DNA from: Methyloversatilis universalis
GTDB taxonomy: Bacteria; Pseudomonadota; Gammaproteobacteria; Methylococcales; Methylococcaceae
Assembly (NCBI GenBank): GCA_020723665.1
Contig: DYIL01000017.1
Location: forward strand, 1-64,000
DNA: 64,000 nucleotides
Reading direction: 5' to 3'
Positions within the stretch are counted from its first letter, which is position 1. Each line of letters opens with the position of its first letter. Both the position numbers and the translations under genes were made by a program. The notes beneath the pieces are model-generated. The model had not been told where the DNA came from, searched no databases, and saw only the letters and a list, made by a program, of their open reading frames with translations. Positions 1-9,640 of the stretch are shown piece by piece.

Positions 1-366
1 AAACCTTTAGGAATTCTCCGCACACAACATACGAGGGCTTGTTCAGAGCTTCCTTAAGCTGTCGAGCCGACAGAGTTACCGGGATTTTCATCCTCGAATG
101 GAATAACAAGTCTCTCGCGTCGGGTATAGCCATCTCCTAGCCTCGCTACATCTCGCGCGACACCTCAACTCGGCCATTCGGCACCTGATCGTGGCGGATC
201 GCGCTGGGTATCTGTAAACTGACGCGCCAGGAGGGATGGCGCTCGTTTTGCGCCTTGAACAACAGGAAGCTGGCTGGTTAATAGACGCGATTAACCGGAT
301 GTTTCGACGAACATTTTTTGCGCGGCAGCTTGAGAACCAAGGCGCACAAAAACTAGAGGATTGATT
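1..366. other. Window start, no gene recognised
   Basis: I see no credible coding region here; the minus-strand ORF in the track reads across the start of the next real gene. Near position 41 lies TTCAGAGCTTCCTTAAG, which recurs as a boundary motif of repeats at about 20.59, 26.42 and 52.03 kb. This stretch may therefore contain the edge of a dispersed repeat. Confidence 0.4.
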
Positions 367-744
367 ATGAAAAAGGCCGGAATGATCGCTGCGGGATTGC
401 TCGCAGCGATATTTTGGGGCGATGTACTGCTGGATTTTTTTGTCACGGCGGTCGAACTTCTGCTCGAAGCCATCGAACTGGTGACCGAGCACGTTCTCGA
501 GGCTCTACTCGCTCTCACCCCGTATGAAGCCCAGGCGGTCACTGCATGGCTCGGGTTCGGCATCCTGATGGTCGCCCTCTTTTTCGCATTCAAGAGGCTG
601 AGCTTGGTATATCAGCGCGCCAAGTCGGTCTTTCCCGTTTGGTGGCAGGCGCAAAAAGAGCGCGTCCAGGTCAGTTGGCCCGGACTAGCCTGGCAGATTG
701 CGCTGACAGGAATGGTTCTGATGCTCCTGCTCCTTTACCTCTAG
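367..744 (+). CDS. Small membrane protein of unknown function
   Basis: A 125-residue protein. I place the start at ATG 367, seven bases after AGAGGA, rather than the TTG at 361. The N-terminal 25 residues form a hydrophobic segment, a second follows around residues 55-75 (GFGILMVALFFAF) and a third closes the protein (ALTGMVLMLLLLYL). Between them lies an amphipathic, acidic leucine-rich stretch (ELLLEAIELVTEHVLEALL). I recognise no family. It is followed by about 200 bases without a gene and then the convergent bipA, so it is probably expressed alone. It is likely an inner-membrane protein; the function is unknown. Confidence 0.7.
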   Translation: MKKAGMIAAGLLAAIFWGDVLLDFFVTAVELLLEAIELVTEHVLEALLALTPYEAQAVTAWLGFGILMVALFFAFKRLSLVYQRAKSVFPVWWQAQKERVQVSWPGLAWQIALTGMVLMLLLLYL

Positions 745-942
745 GGCGTTTTTATCCCGCCTTTCAGCGCTGCCAAGAAGATCACACGCAGGGACGACCG
801 ACCGGTCTTCCCTGCTACACTTCAAAATGCCCTAGTCGAAGAATCGAACATCGGACTCTCCGGGGCTTTTACTGTCCATAACGAGCACTAGACGAACTGC
901 CAAAGCAATCCGGCTGACCGCGAACGGTCCCTCGCCGCCGCG

Positions 943-2763
943 TCAGGCTCCTGCCGCACGGGTGGCTCTCTTGCGCTCGTGCTCCGAGAGCAGCTTTTTT
1001 CTGAGGCGGATGGATTTCGGCGTCACTTCCACCAGTTCGTCGTCGTCGATGAACTCCAGAGCCTGTTCCAGGCTCAGCTTGATGGGCGGAGTCAAAATGA
1101 TGTTCTCGTCGCTGCCCGCGGCCCGGATGTTGGTCAGCTGCTTGGCTTTGGTGGGGTTCACCACCAGATCGTTGTCGCGGGAATGTATGCCGATGATCAT
1201 GCCCTCGTAGACTTCCGTGCCATGTTCGATGAACAGCCGTCCGCGCTCCTGCAGGTTGAACAGCGCATAGCCCAGCGCCTTGCCCGCCACCATGGAGATC
1301 ATCACGCCGTTGATACGCTGGCCGATTTCGCCCTTCTTGACCGGGCCGTAATGGTCGAAGACGTGGTATAGAAGACCGGTGCCCGAGGTGGCGGTCATGA
1401 ACTCTGTCTGGAAACCGATCAGGCCGCGGGACGGAATCATGTATTCCAGCCGTACCCTGCCCTGCCCATCCGGCATCATGTTCAGAAGATCGCCCTTGCG
1501 CTCGCCGAGTTTCTCCATCACGGCGCCCTGGTTCGCTTCCTCCACCTCGATGGTGACGAATTCATAAGGCTCGCAGAGTTCGCCGTCGATTTCCTTGATG
1601 ATGACTTCGGGACGCGATACCCCGAGTTCGTAGCCCTCACGCCGCATGTTTTCGATCAGAATGGAGAGATGCAGCTCGCCGCGTCCCGAGACTTTGAATT
1701 TGTCCGGGTCCGATGTATCTTCCACGCGCAGGGCGACGTTGTGCAGCAGTTCGCGCTGCAACCGTTCACGAATTTGGCGCGACGTGACGAACTTGCCCTC
1801 CTTGCCCGCAAAGGGCGAGTTGTTGACCTGAAAGGTCATGCTGACCGTGGGCTCGTCCACGGTCAAGGGCGGAAGCGGCTCGACGCAGTCGACGGCGCAA
1901 ACGGTGTCGGAGATTTCCAGAGCATCGATGCCGGTGAAGGCGATGATGTCGCCGGCATTGGCCTCGGGTACCTCCACCCGCTCCAGCCCCTTGAACCCGA
2001 ATACCTGTAGGATACGTGCGTTGCGCTGCCCGCCGTCGCGGCTGACCACGGTCACCGGGGTATTGGTCCTGATCGTTCCGCGCTGAATGCGGCCGATCCC
2101 GATCACGCCGACATAGGAGTTGTAATCCAACTGACTGATCTGCATCCGGAAGCCACCCTCCGCGTCGACCACGGGCGGATGCACCTTGTCGATGATGGTT
2201 TGGAACAAGGGTTCCATGTTGCCTTCCCGGATATCCGGACTGTGACCCGCGTAGCCGTTCAGCGCCGAGGCGTAAACCACCGGGAAATCCAGCTGCTCCT
2301 CGGTCGCGCCGAGTCGGTCGAACAGATCGAAGGTCTGATCCAGTACCCAGTTGGGACGGGCGCCGGGCCGGTCGATCTTGTTGATAACAACGATGGGCTT
2401 CAAACCTAAAGCGAACGCCTTTTGCGTCACGAAACGGGTTTGCGGCATGGGACCGTCCACCGCATCGACCAGCAGCAGCACCGAATCCACCATGGACAAC
2501 ACACGCTCCACTTCGCCACCGAAGTCGGCGTGCCCGGGCGTGTCGACGATATTGATGTGATAGCCATTCCAATCGATGGCGGTATTCTTGGCCAGGATGG
2601 TAATCCCGCGTTCCTTTTCCAGGGCGTTCGAGTCCATCACCCGTTCTTCCACTTTTTCGTGGGCGGCGAACGTGCCGGACTGCTGGAGCAGTTTATCGAC
2701 CAGGGTGGTCTTGCCGTGGTCTACGTGAGCGATGATGGCGATATTGCGTAGTTTTTCGATCAT
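943..2763 (-). CDS. typA: Ribosome-associated translational GTPase BipA/TypA
   Basis: A 606-residue protein, the usual length for BipA. It begins with the G1 motif [10 protein letters not shown] (about residues 12-21), then [12 protein letters not shown] (G3) and NKIDRP (G4), followed by EF-G-like domains and the BipA-specific C-terminal domain. The family binds the 70S ribosome at the EF-G site and assists 50S assembly and stress or cold adaptation. I chose the start at MIEKLRNI (ATG 2763) because the family begins there; the track's extra 13 residues are not typical. Transcribed alone, leftward. Confidence 0.97.
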   Translation of the reverse strand: MIEKLRNIAIIAHVDHGKTTLVDKLLQQSGTFAAHEKVEERVMDSNALEKERGITILAKNTAIDWNGYHINIVDTPGHADFGGEVERVLSMVDSVLLLVDAVDGPMPQTRFVTQKAFALGLKPIVVINKIDRPGARPNWVLDQTFDLFDRLGATEEQLDFPVVYASALNGYAGHSPDIREGNMEPLFQTIIDKVHPPVVDAEGGFRMQISQLDYNSYVGVIGIGRIQRGTIRTNTPVTVVSRDGGQRNARILQVFGFKGLERVEVPEANAGDIIAFTGIDALEISDTVCAVDCVEPLPPLTVDEPTVSMTFQVNNSPFAGKEGKFVTSRQIRERLQRELLHNVALRVEDTSDPDKFKVSGRGELHLSILIENMRREGYELGVSRPEVIIKEIDGELCEPYEFVTIEVEEANQGAVMEKLGERKGDLLNMMPDGQGRVRLEYMIPSRGLIGFQTEFMTATSGTGLLYHVFDHYGPVKKGEIGQRINGVMISMVAGKALGYALFNLQERGRLFIEHGTEVYEGMIIGIHSRDNDLVVNPTKAKQLTNIRAAGSDENIILTPPIKLSLEQALEFIDDDELVEVTPKSIRLRKKLLSEHERKRATRAAGA

Positions 2764-3599
2764 AAATCGGGAAAAGATGGATAAACGCGCGGGAAGAGCC
2801 AAATAAAACCAATTATTCTACCAGATTCGAGACTCCCTCAGTCTCGAGCGGATGCGCGGTTTTGTCCATGCTGGACGTGCGATCAGAGCGTTTTCATCGC
2901 TGATGTACGCTCAAACAGGAAGCTGCCTTCGGCAGCAAATCGGTTTGAAGCGGGTCTCGCCCCGCCGGCGAGTGACTTTTACAAACCACTTGTGGGCTGT
3001 GCCTCCTGCTGCGCCCACAAGTCCTGGGGTTTGCCCTTCGGGCCAGCCTTTGGCTTGTCCAAACTGACAACGTCCTTCCCTGGACGTTGCCCTTCGGGCG
3101 AACGTTGTTCGTCCCATTCCGCTTCCGGCGGAATGGTCGCTCCCGGCGAATTGGTCTTTTGCTTGCCCAAAAGACAAGTTTGTCAGGAACAAACTTGGAC
3201 GCGCGAAGCGCGCCCGAAGGGTTCGCACCAGGGAGGGTGCGAATCAGCGAAACCGAAGAAAAGGGCCCCCGGATGGCGCGCTGATCCTGCGCGGCGCCGG
3301 CTTACGCCGGGGGCGATCCTTCGCGTGCCCCTTGGGGCGATTCCGGCTCCGGCCGGCGATGCTCGGGCGCGCCATACGGGACAATTCAGCAACGCCGTAC
3401 ACCTGATTAGAAAATGCTCTATTAGTAACACCGCCATGTTGCAGAATGGAGAGCGATCCCCGGTTTGGAGGGATTTTCCGCAACCGCGGTCTGCCGGTCG
3501 CATGCACGGCAACGTCCGAGTCAGCGATTCGCCTACCGAATGATGGCTCTCTTTATCTCTGAGGGGCGTATCCTATGGAAAATCTGGCTCCCTGCCCGC
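2764..3599. other. Intergenic region dominated by a hairpin array
   Basis: No gene is supported between bipA and the rhodanese gene. Long ORFs on both strands (for example 2992-3543) are by-products of the palindromic, stop-poor sequence; neither strand resembles a known protein. The hairpin series is listed separately. Confidence 0.7.
2922..3338. repeat. Array of consecutive perfect hairpins
   Basis: More than a dozen short inverted repeats follow each other with little spacing. Examples are GCTGCC-TTC-GGCAGC (2922-2936), ACTTGTGGGC/GCCCACAAGT (2988-3022), GCCC-TTC-GGGC (3033 and again 3089), AACGTCC/GGACGTT (3069-3088), ATTCCGC/GCGGAAT (3116-3134), GTCTTTT/AAAAGAC (3154-3175), CAAGTTTGT/ACAAACTTG (3175-3197), TTCGCACC/GGTGCGAA (3222-3242) and GCCCC-TT-GGGGC (3327-3338). 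The stems differ in sequence, so this is not a simple tandem repeat. CGCTCCCGGCGAA at about 3139 is shared with the hairpin units near 20.46 and 26.57 kb. Confidence 0.85.
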
Positions 3600-3998
3600 T
3601 CAGCTCTGCTCCCAAGGAAGGCCGTGATAACGCCATCCGCCTACGCTGCTGCGGTGCTTGTGCTCGTCCAGAGGACCTTCGAAACCTTGTTCGATATTCG
3701 TCACATCCGAATAGCCCGCCCCCACAAGCGCCTTGGCAGCTTCTAGCGAGCGCTGTCCGCTGCGGCACAGCACGAGCAGCGGCGTATCGGCATTCGGAAC
3801 GGACTGGCGCACGCGCTCGACGAAATCCGGATCGGGTTTCCAGTCGGGAGCTCTTTTCCACGGAATATTGATCGCGCCGCACGGATGCCCCACGTAGGAA
3901 AACTCCAGGGGATCGCGGACATCCAGGAGCACGGCTTCAGTCTTTTTTTGGAGAACATCCCACGCCTCGGACGGCGCGAGACTTTTTACGGACGACAT
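3600..3998 (-). CDS. Single-domain rhodanese-like protein
   Basis: A 132-residue cytoplasmic protein consisting of one rhodanese domain. The catalytic loop LCRSGQRS contains the persulfide-forming cysteine, and the upstream VLLDVRDPLEFSYVGHP is the usual domain entry motif. Rhodaneses carry sulfane sulfur to acceptors such as cyanide, thiols or biosynthetic enzymes. The partner cannot be told from sequence. It lies just downstream of the methyltransferase gene and reads in the same direction, with a gap of about 50 bases, so co-transcription with trkA and the methyltransferase is plausible. There is no signal peptide. Confidence 0.88.
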   Translation of the reverse strand: MSSVKSLAPSEAWDVLQKKTEAVLLDVRDPLEFSYVGHPCGAINIPWKRAPDWKPDPDFVERVRQSVPNADTPLLVLCRSGQRSLEAAKALVGAGYSDVTNIEQGFEGPLDEHKHRSSVGGWRYHGLPWEQS

Positions 3999-4049
3999 CG
4001 GGTTCTCTCCTTATGGTTCAAACGGGCCGGACAGGCGTCTCGAAATCCA

Positions 4050-4637
4050 CTATGTCTTCTGGCCTACGAAAAAAGCCTGATTGCGGGAACCACGAACGGT
4101 ATCGCCGATTTGCCCCTCTTCTCGATAAAACACCAGTCTGAGGCTTGAGAACAGGCGCAGCAATTCGTTCGTATCGAGCAGGAAAGCCGGGTTTGTCGGC
4201 CCGACCCCCGCCACCTTTTCCCGCGTGTAAGTCTGGTAGAACAGTAAGCCGCCGGGTTTCAGCGCTTGGCTGACGGCAGGCGCCAGGGACCGCTCCAGAA
4301 AATGGCTGACGACGATGACGTCGCACGATTCCTCCGCCGGCGGGCATTCCACGACGTCCCGGATTTCAGTGCGAAGAGTCACGCCAAGTCGCTGGGCACG
4401 AGCGTTCAACCGGCGGATCGCTTCCGGCGAAATATCCCAGGCATGGGTATTCAGCCCTTGCCGCGCCAAGAACAGCGCGTTTCCCCCAAGCCCGCAGGCC
4501 AACTCCAAGGCAACCCCGGCAGCCGGGAGGAGATGTGCATTGTCCGCGAGGACCGGCGCCGGTTCCGGCATCGCATCGCCCGCTTCGCGGTAGATGCGGT
4601 CCCATTTACCACGAATCTCTGCCCCGCCTTGGTTCAT
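4050..4637 (-). CDS. Class I SAM-dependent methyltransferase
   Basis: A 195-residue protein. Motif I is ALELACGLGGNALFLA and the acidic end of strand 2 is THAWDISPEA, which defines the AdoMet fold. It resembles the TehB/thiopurine methyltransferase-like group, but the substrate is not determined. I chose ATG 4637, seven bases after GAGGG; a TTG at 4655 overlapping the trkA stop is an alternative that adds six residues. It follows trkA closely, so the two are probably co-transcribed. The C-terminal half contains YQTYTREK and ends RNQAFFVGQKT. Confidence 0.85.
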   Translation of the reverse strand: MNQGGAEIRGKWDRIYREAGDAMPEPAPVLADNAHLLPAAGVALELACGLGGNALFLARQGLNTHAWDISPEAIRRLNARAQRLGVTLRTEIRDVVECPPAEESCDVIVVSHFLERSLAPAVSQALKPGGLLFYQTYTREKVAGVGPTNPAFLLDTNELLRLFSSLRLVFYREEGQIGDTVRGSRNQAFFVGQKT

Positions 4638-4651
4638 ACAAGCGCCCTCGA

Positions 4652-6025
4652 TCAAAGCGGCGGTTCGGTAGCCTGAAAGATTTGCTCGACCGTGGGAATC
4701 AGTTTCTTATCGAGCAGGAACATGATGACATGATCGCCCTCCTCGATCACCGTGTCGTGGTGAACCTGAATCACCTCGTCGCCCCGGACCAGCGCGCCCA
4801 TAACCACACCCGGCGGAATATTGATCTTGTTGATCGGTATGCCGACCACCTTCGAGCTGCCCCGCTTCCCGTGAGCGACCGCTTCGATCGCTTCCGACGC
4901 GCCGTGCCGCAGCGAATGAACCTGAACGATGTCGCCGCGGCGAACGTAACGCAGCAAAGCGCCAATGGTCGCCTGCTGCGGGGATAGAACCAGATCCACG
5001 AGCGAAGAATCGACGAGATCCGCATAGGCGCTCTTGTTCACCAAGCTGATCACCCGGCGGGCGCCCAGGCGCTTGGCCAACATGGCCGACAAGATATTGG
5101 CTTCGTCGTCATTGGTAATGGCGCAGAAAATGTCGGTGTTCTCGATATTCTCGCTGAGCAGAAGCTCCTTGTCCGAGGCATCGCCCGCCAAGACCACGGT
5201 GTTGCTCAGATCGGCGGCGATCTTCTGGGCTCGCTTATAGTCCTTTTCGATCAGCTTGACCTGATAGCGTCCTTCCAGCGCCTGAGCCACGCGCTTGCCG
5301 ATGTGCCCGCCGCCGGCGAACATCAGTCGCTTGTAAGGTCGTTCGAGCTCCCTGAGTTCGCTCATGACCGCTTTGATCTCCTCGGACGAGGCGGCGAAAA
5401 ATACCTCGTCATCCGCCTGAATGATGGTCTTCCCGTTGGGAATGACCGGCTGACCGTTGCGAAAGATCGCCGTGATGCGCGCATGCACGTTGGGCATGTG
5501 CTGATGAAGCTCGCGAATTTCCCGGCCGACTAGAGGCCCGCCCTGATGAGCCTTGACCGACACCAGCCTGACCCGGCCCTCGGCAAAATCCAGCACCTGC
5601 GAAGCCCCCGGATACTTGAGCAGTCGTTCGATGAACTGGGTGATGATCTGCTCCGGGCTGATGACCACATCGATCGGAATGGTTTCCGGGGAAAAAATTC
5701 CCGGGTAGCTGAAATATTCGATGGCGCGGACCCGGGCGATTTTGCGCGGAATCTTGAACAGAAAGTCGGCCATCAGACAGGCCAGCATATTGGTTTCGTC
5801 ATCGCTCGTCACGGCAATGAGCATATCGGCCTTATCCGCCCCGGCACGCTCCAACACCGTGGGATGCGCCGCATTGCCTTGAACCGTGCCGATGTCGAAT
5901 CGGTCCTGTAAGTCCTTCAATATGGCGGGCTGCGTGTCGACCATGACGATATCGTTCGCCTCGCTGGCCAGACTGGCGAGCACGCTACTTCCGACCTGCC
6001 CGGCGCCTAGGATGATTATTTTCAT
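4652..6025 (-). CDS. trkA: Trk potassium uptake regulator TrkA
   Basis: A 457-residue protein with two tandem RCK_N/RCK_C modules, matching the length of Proteobacterial TrkA. The first Rossmann motif is IIILGAGQVGSSV at the N-terminus and the second is MFAGGGHIGKRVAQ at about residue 235. TrkA is a peripheral NAD(H)-binding subunit that gates the TrkH/TrkG potassium channel. No trkH lies in the window. It follows ntrX with a short gap of about 60 bases, an arrangement that in related gammaproteobacteria also includes rsmB and fmt. Confidence 0.96.
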   Translation of the reverse strand: MKIIILGAGQVGSSVLASLASEANDIVMVDTQPAILKDLQDRFDIGTVQGNAAHPTVLERAGADKADMLIAVTSDDETNMLACLMADFLFKIPRKIARVRAIEYFSYPGIFSPETIPIDVVISPEQIITQFIERLLKYPGASQVLDFAEGRVRLVSVKAHQGGPLVGREIRELHQHMPNVHARITAIFRNGQPVIPNGKTIIQADDEVFFAASSEEIKAVMSELRELERPYKRLMFAGGGHIGKRVAQALEGRYQVKLIEKDYKRAQKIAADLSNTVVLAGDASDKELLLSENIENTDIFCAITNDDEANILSAMLAKRLGARRVISLVNKSAYADLVDSSLVDLVLSPQQATIGALLRYVRRGDIVQVHSLRHGASEAIEAVAHGKRGSSKVVGIPINKINIPPGVVMGALVRGDEVIQVHHDTVIEEGDHVIMFLLDKKLIPTVEQIFQATEPPL

Positions 6026-6085
6026 TATTGAAAGCGGGAATTAGGGAGACAAAGACGAAAAACGGCAAATACGAGAATGGCAAAG

Positions 6086-7450
6086 CTATCGCTTTTCTCT
6101 GAATTTGATCCCCAGAGAATTGAGCTTCCGGTACAGGTGGGTGCGTTCGAGACCGATGGCATGTGAAAGACGGGCGACGCTGCCGCTGTATTTTTCCAGG
6201 TGATATTCGAGATACGCCTTTTCGAACCGTTCGCGCGCCTCTTTGAGCGGCAGGTCATAAAAATCGGGCTGACCGGCGACTGCGCCGGCATCTCCCAAGG
6301 ACTCGCCCAGCGCGGCTTTCACTTCGTCCAGATAGACCTCGTCCCCGCTCCCGAGGATCAACAGGCGTTGCACCAGGTTCTTGAGCTCGCGAATATTGCC
6401 ATGCCACGGATAATGCCGCAAAAAATTTTGAACCGGCACGGGGAACTTCCGGAAAGGCAGTTTCTCCCGGTTCACGAAATAATCCACATAAAACCGCAAC
6501 AGTTCAGGCACGTCCTCGCTGTGTTCGCGCAAGGGCGGAACCTTGAGCGTAACGACGTTCAAGAGATAATAGAGCTCGCGCCGAAAACGGCCGGCCCGAA
6601 CCTCTTCCTCCAGCGACTTCCGGGTCGATGCGACGATGCGCACGTCCACACTGATCAGTTCGCTCCCGCCCACCCGCGAAAAAGTACTCGACTCCAATGC
6701 GCTGAGGAGGCGCAATTGGGTTTCTTCTTCCATGTCCGCCACTTCGTCCAGGAAGAGCGTTCCGCCGTGTGCCTGTTCCAACAAGCCGTAGTGAATCCGG
6801 CCGTCTTGCACCCGGCCGAAGAATTCCTCCGCGGAGTACTGCGGCGCGATCGTACCAACGCCCACATCCACGAAAGGACCGTCCCGCCGCGGGCTGTTGG
6901 CGTGTAGATAACGCGCCAGGATTTCTTTTCCCGAGCCGGGTTCGCCTACGAACAGCACCCGCGCGTCATGCTGTGCCAAACGCTTGATTTGATCGCGCAA
7001 ACGCTCCATGGCGGCGCTCTTGCCGACCGGTTCGATGGGGACGTCGACGCGCCGCTTCAGCCCGATGTTTTCCCGCTTGAGTCTGGCGTTTTCCAGTGCC
7101 CGGTCTACGGTAACCAGCAGTTTGGCCATAGACAGCGGTTTTTCGAGAAAATCGTAAGCCCCGAGCCGCGTGGCTTCGACCGCCGTCTCGACCGTCGCGT
7201 GGCCGGACATCATGATGACGGGGCACAACTGGTCGTCCCGAAGCCACTCTTTCAGCAAGGTGATCCCGTCCTCGTCCGGCATCCAGATATCCAGCAATAT
7301 CAGGTCCGGCATGCGCTCCGCCCTGTGCTTGCGCGCTGCGCTCGCGTTTTCGGCTACGGCAACCTGATATCCCTCGTCTTCGAGAATTTCCTGAAGCAGT
7401 TGGCGGATGTCCGGCTCGTCGTCCACCACCAGAATGTTTGCTTTGACCAT
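6086..7450 (-). CDS. ntrX: NtrX-type response regulator
   Basis: A 454-residue protein. It has an N-terminal receiver domain (phosphoacceptor Asp54 in LLLDIWMP), a central AAA+ domain with Walker A GEPGSGKE and Walker B GGTLFLDEVAD, and a C-terminal Fis-type HTH (GLERTHLYRKLNSLGI). The sigma54-contact loop GAFTGA is absent: the corresponding place reads EEFFGRVQDGRIHYG. That is a known trait of NtrX-like regulators and suggests it does not activate sigma54 in the classical way. It lies three bases downstream of the ntrY-like kinase, which is presumably its partner. Confidence 0.93.
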   Translation of the reverse strand: MVKANILVVDDEPDIRQLLQEILEDEGYQVAVAENASAARKHRAERMPDLILLDIWMPDEDGITLLKEWLRDDQLCPVIMMSGHATVETAVEATRLGAYDFLEKPLSMAKLLVTVDRALENARLKRENIGLKRRVDVPIEPVGKSAAMERLRDQIKRLAQHDARVLFVGEPGSGKEILARYLHANSPRRDGPFVDVGVGTIAPQYSAEEFFGRVQDGRIHYGLLEQAHGGTLFLDEVADMEEETQLRLLSALESSTFSRVGGSELISVDVRIVASTRKSLEEEVRAGRFRRELYYLLNVVTLKVPPLREHSEDVPELLRFYVDYFVNREKLPFRKFPVPVQNFLRHYPWHGNIRELKNLVQRLLILGSGDEVYLDEVKAALGESLGDAGAVAGQPDFYDLPLKEARERFEKAYLEYHLEKYSGSVARLSHAIGLERTHLYRKLNSLGIKFREKR

Positions 7451-7453
7451 CGC

Positions 7454-9640
7454 TTAAACCTCCAACGCCAGACCGCGCACCGCAGTCGATTCGGTAGCTA
7501 TGGGCACTCGTATGAGGAAGCGTGCGCCTTCGCCGCGCCCCGAAACCAGCCGTATGCTTCCGCCATGCTCCTCGACAATCTTCTTCACAATCGCCAATCC
7601 CAATCCGGTGCCTTTGGATTTGGTCGTTACGTAAGGTTCGAAAATCCGGTCGGCCTGCTCGGGCGGAATACCGGGACCCGAGTCGTGCAACTCGATTTCC
7701 ACGTAATGGTGACGGTTTTCTTCGACCAACCGCGTAGTGATGTTCATTTTACCCAACACGCCGGGTGCCATGGCCTCCTGAGCGTTCTTGATCATATTGT
7801 GCAGAACCTGCCGAATTCTAACGGGATCCACGTAAATCGGAGGCACGGCTGGCGCCAAATCGAGTTCGAATTCTAAACCGGATTGGGGCGGGTAAAGCGC
7901 GACCACCTCCTCGATGAGTGTGTCGATATCGATACGCTGCAATTGAATAATGGACGGTTTGGCATATTCCGAGAAGGCATTGACCATGGTCTTCATAGCC
8001 TCGACCTGTTGCACGATCGTCCGGGTGGCGCGGTCCAGCACCTCGGCTTCGGCGGTTTCCAGGTTCTTCGACAGCTTGTGTTTGAGACGCTCGGCCGAAA
8101 GCTGAATCGGCGTCAGAGGATTCTTAATTTCGTGCGCCAGACGCTGGGCCACTTCGCTCCACGCGGCGTGACGCTGAGCCTGGATCAGCGCGGTCACGTC
8201 GTCGAACACCACGACGGCGCCTTGCGATTCGCCGTCCGGACCGAACAGTGGCGTTCCCCGGCACAACAGTTCCTGGCGACCTTTGGGTCCGGCAAAGGGA
8301 ATTTCTTCGCGCCAGACGCTGTTCTCCTTTTCCAGCCGGTTTCCGACGATCTCCAGCAAATCGGCCAGATGTGGCTGAGCTTCCGTCAGCTCGTCGATCG
8401 TCGCGCCGACGCTCTTGTCCAGCTCGGCGTGAAGAATGGCGTTTGCAGCCTGATTGGCGGTCAGAAGCCGCATCGATCCGTCGAAGCTCAACACACCGGA
8501 AGACAGATTAGCCAAAACGGTTTCCAAATAAGCGCGCTGGCGTTCGACCTCCTGCCGGGAATGTTGCGCCTCGTCCCTTGCCTGGGCGATCTTCTGCGTC
8601 ATCGCGTTGAACGACTCCACCAGAAAGCCGAGTTCGTCCTTGCGTCTCACCGGCAAGCGTTTCTCGTAATTGCCTTGAGCCACGGCCCTCGTGCCTTGGG
8701 CGAGATAACGGACCGGCGCGACGATGCGGCGAATGCTGAGAAAGGCCGACCACGTGGCCGCCAGGAGACTCAGGAGAAGCACCAGCGACAGGGTCAGCGA
8801 GAATGTCAGCTTCAAGGACCCGCGCAGAAACGTAAGCTCCTTGTAGTGAACATACGCGTCCTCCACGGTTCTCGCGAGATCGGCTATGCGCAAAGGCACC
8901 GGATAAATGCCTTGCAGGTATTGCGCGTCGTCCCCGGCAACGGCTACAACCGCCCTGATCTGCAGACCGTTGCCGACGTCGGATTCGAGCCCCACGTAGG
9001 ATTTGCCCTGCTTGACCTGCAGCAGAACGCCGGTTTCCGGGAAATCAGGAATGATTCTTCCGGTTTGGCTCCCGATAAAGGCGATGATGCGCCCTTGCTT
9101 GGAAAAAACCGTAAGCTCTCCTTCTTCCGCGTGGCTGCGCAACTCCGCCAAGCGAATCGGCACCAGCCCTTCCGGCGACCTCTCCAAGCCTTCGGCCATT
9201 TGCTCGGTCTGCTTCAAGACGGCGCGCATACGTTCGTCCAAAGCCGCCTGCCCCAATTGCAGAGCGTCCTCCATGGCCTGGTCGATGCGGACGTCGAACC
9301 AGCTGTCGATGCTCTGCTGGAGGAACTGCATGGAGTAATGGAACACGATGGTGGCCGGGGCCAGGCTCAGCAGCGTGAACAAAAACACCATGCGCAGCGT
9401 GAGATTGGAACCGGCCGCCTTGCGCTTCAACTGCTTCAGCAGCCAATAGACGTTGGCGCCCACCAACCCCAAGAGCAGCACCGATCCCAGCGAGTTGATC
9501 AACACCAGCCAGGAATACATTTTTCCGAGCTGGGAGGCGTCCTGGGTCGCCGTGCTCATGAGGTGAAGCGAAGCCAGGAGTGCCGAAAACAGCACCAGGA
9601 TCGTCAGGCTGAGCGGCGGTTTTAATCTGCGACGCGCCAT
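7454..9640 (-). CDS. ntrY: NtrY-type sensor histidine kinase
   Basis: A 728-residue membrane kinase. Domains in order: N-terminal transmembrane segments (LTILVLFSALLASL, LVLINSLGSVLLLGLVGANVYWLL), a large extracytoplasmic sensor, another membrane segment, HAMP, PAS (LSSGVLSFDGSMRLLTANQA), H-box LAHEIKNPLTPIQLSAERL, N-box NMIKNAQEAM and G-boxes DSGPGIPPEQ and GTGLGLAIVKK. This is the NtrY layout. I chose ATG 9640 over a TTG at 9667; the ATG overlaps the end of the DUF4390 gene by 19 bases. It is the cognate kinase for the adjacent ntrX and probably senses nitrogen or redox state; the signal is unknown. Confidence 0.93.
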   Translation of the reverse strand: MARRRLKPPLSLTILVLFSALLASLHLMSTATQDASQLGKMYSWLVLINSLGSVLLLGLVGANVYWLLKQLKRKAAGSNLTLRMVFLFTLLSLAPATIVFHYSMQFLQQSIDSWFDVRIDQAMEDALQLGQAALDERMRAVLKQTEQMAEGLERSPEGLVPIRLAELRSHAEEGELTVFSKQGRIIAFIGSQTGRIIPDFPETGVLLQVKQGKSYVGLESDVGNGLQIRAVVAVAGDDAQYLQGIYPVPLRIADLARTVEDAYVHYKELTFLRGSLKLTFSLTLSLVLLLSLLAATWSAFLSIRRIVAPVRYLAQGTRAVAQGNYEKRLPVRRKDELGFLVESFNAMTQKIAQARDEAQHSRQEVERQRAYLETVLANLSSGVLSFDGSMRLLTANQAANAILHAELDKSVGATIDELTEAQPHLADLLEIVGNRLEKENSVWREEIPFAGPKGRQELLCRGTPLFGPDGESQGAVVVFDDVTALIQAQRHAAWSEVAQRLAHEIKNPLTPIQLSAERLKHKLSKNLETAEAEVLDRATRTIVQQVEAMKTMVNAFSEYAKPSIIQLQRIDIDTLIEEVVALYPPQSGLEFELDLAPAVPPIYVDPVRIRQVLHNMIKNAQEAMAPGVLGKMNITTRLVEENRHHYVEIELHDSGPGIPPEQADRIFEPYVTTKSKGTGLGLAIVKKIVEEHGGSIRLVSGRGEGARFLIRVPIATESTAVRGLALEV

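Noticed and set aside
1766-2572. 268-residue minus-strand ORF inside bipA
   Set aside because: Same strand as bipA but another frame; Arg/Gly/Ala-rich shadow of a GC-rich gene.
2922-3338. Idea that the hairpin series is a CRISPR array
   Set aside because: There is no constant repeat with regular spacers; each stem has its own sequence, and no cas genes are nearby.
2992-3543. 183-residue plus-strand ORF and minus-strand ORFs in the same place
   Set aside because: The open frames exist on both strands because the hairpin array is palindromic and poor in stops. Composition is unlike a folded protein.
7883-9625. 580-residue plus-strand ORF
   Set aside because: It is the antisense shadow of the NtrY kinase, whose domains are all recognisable on the minus strand.
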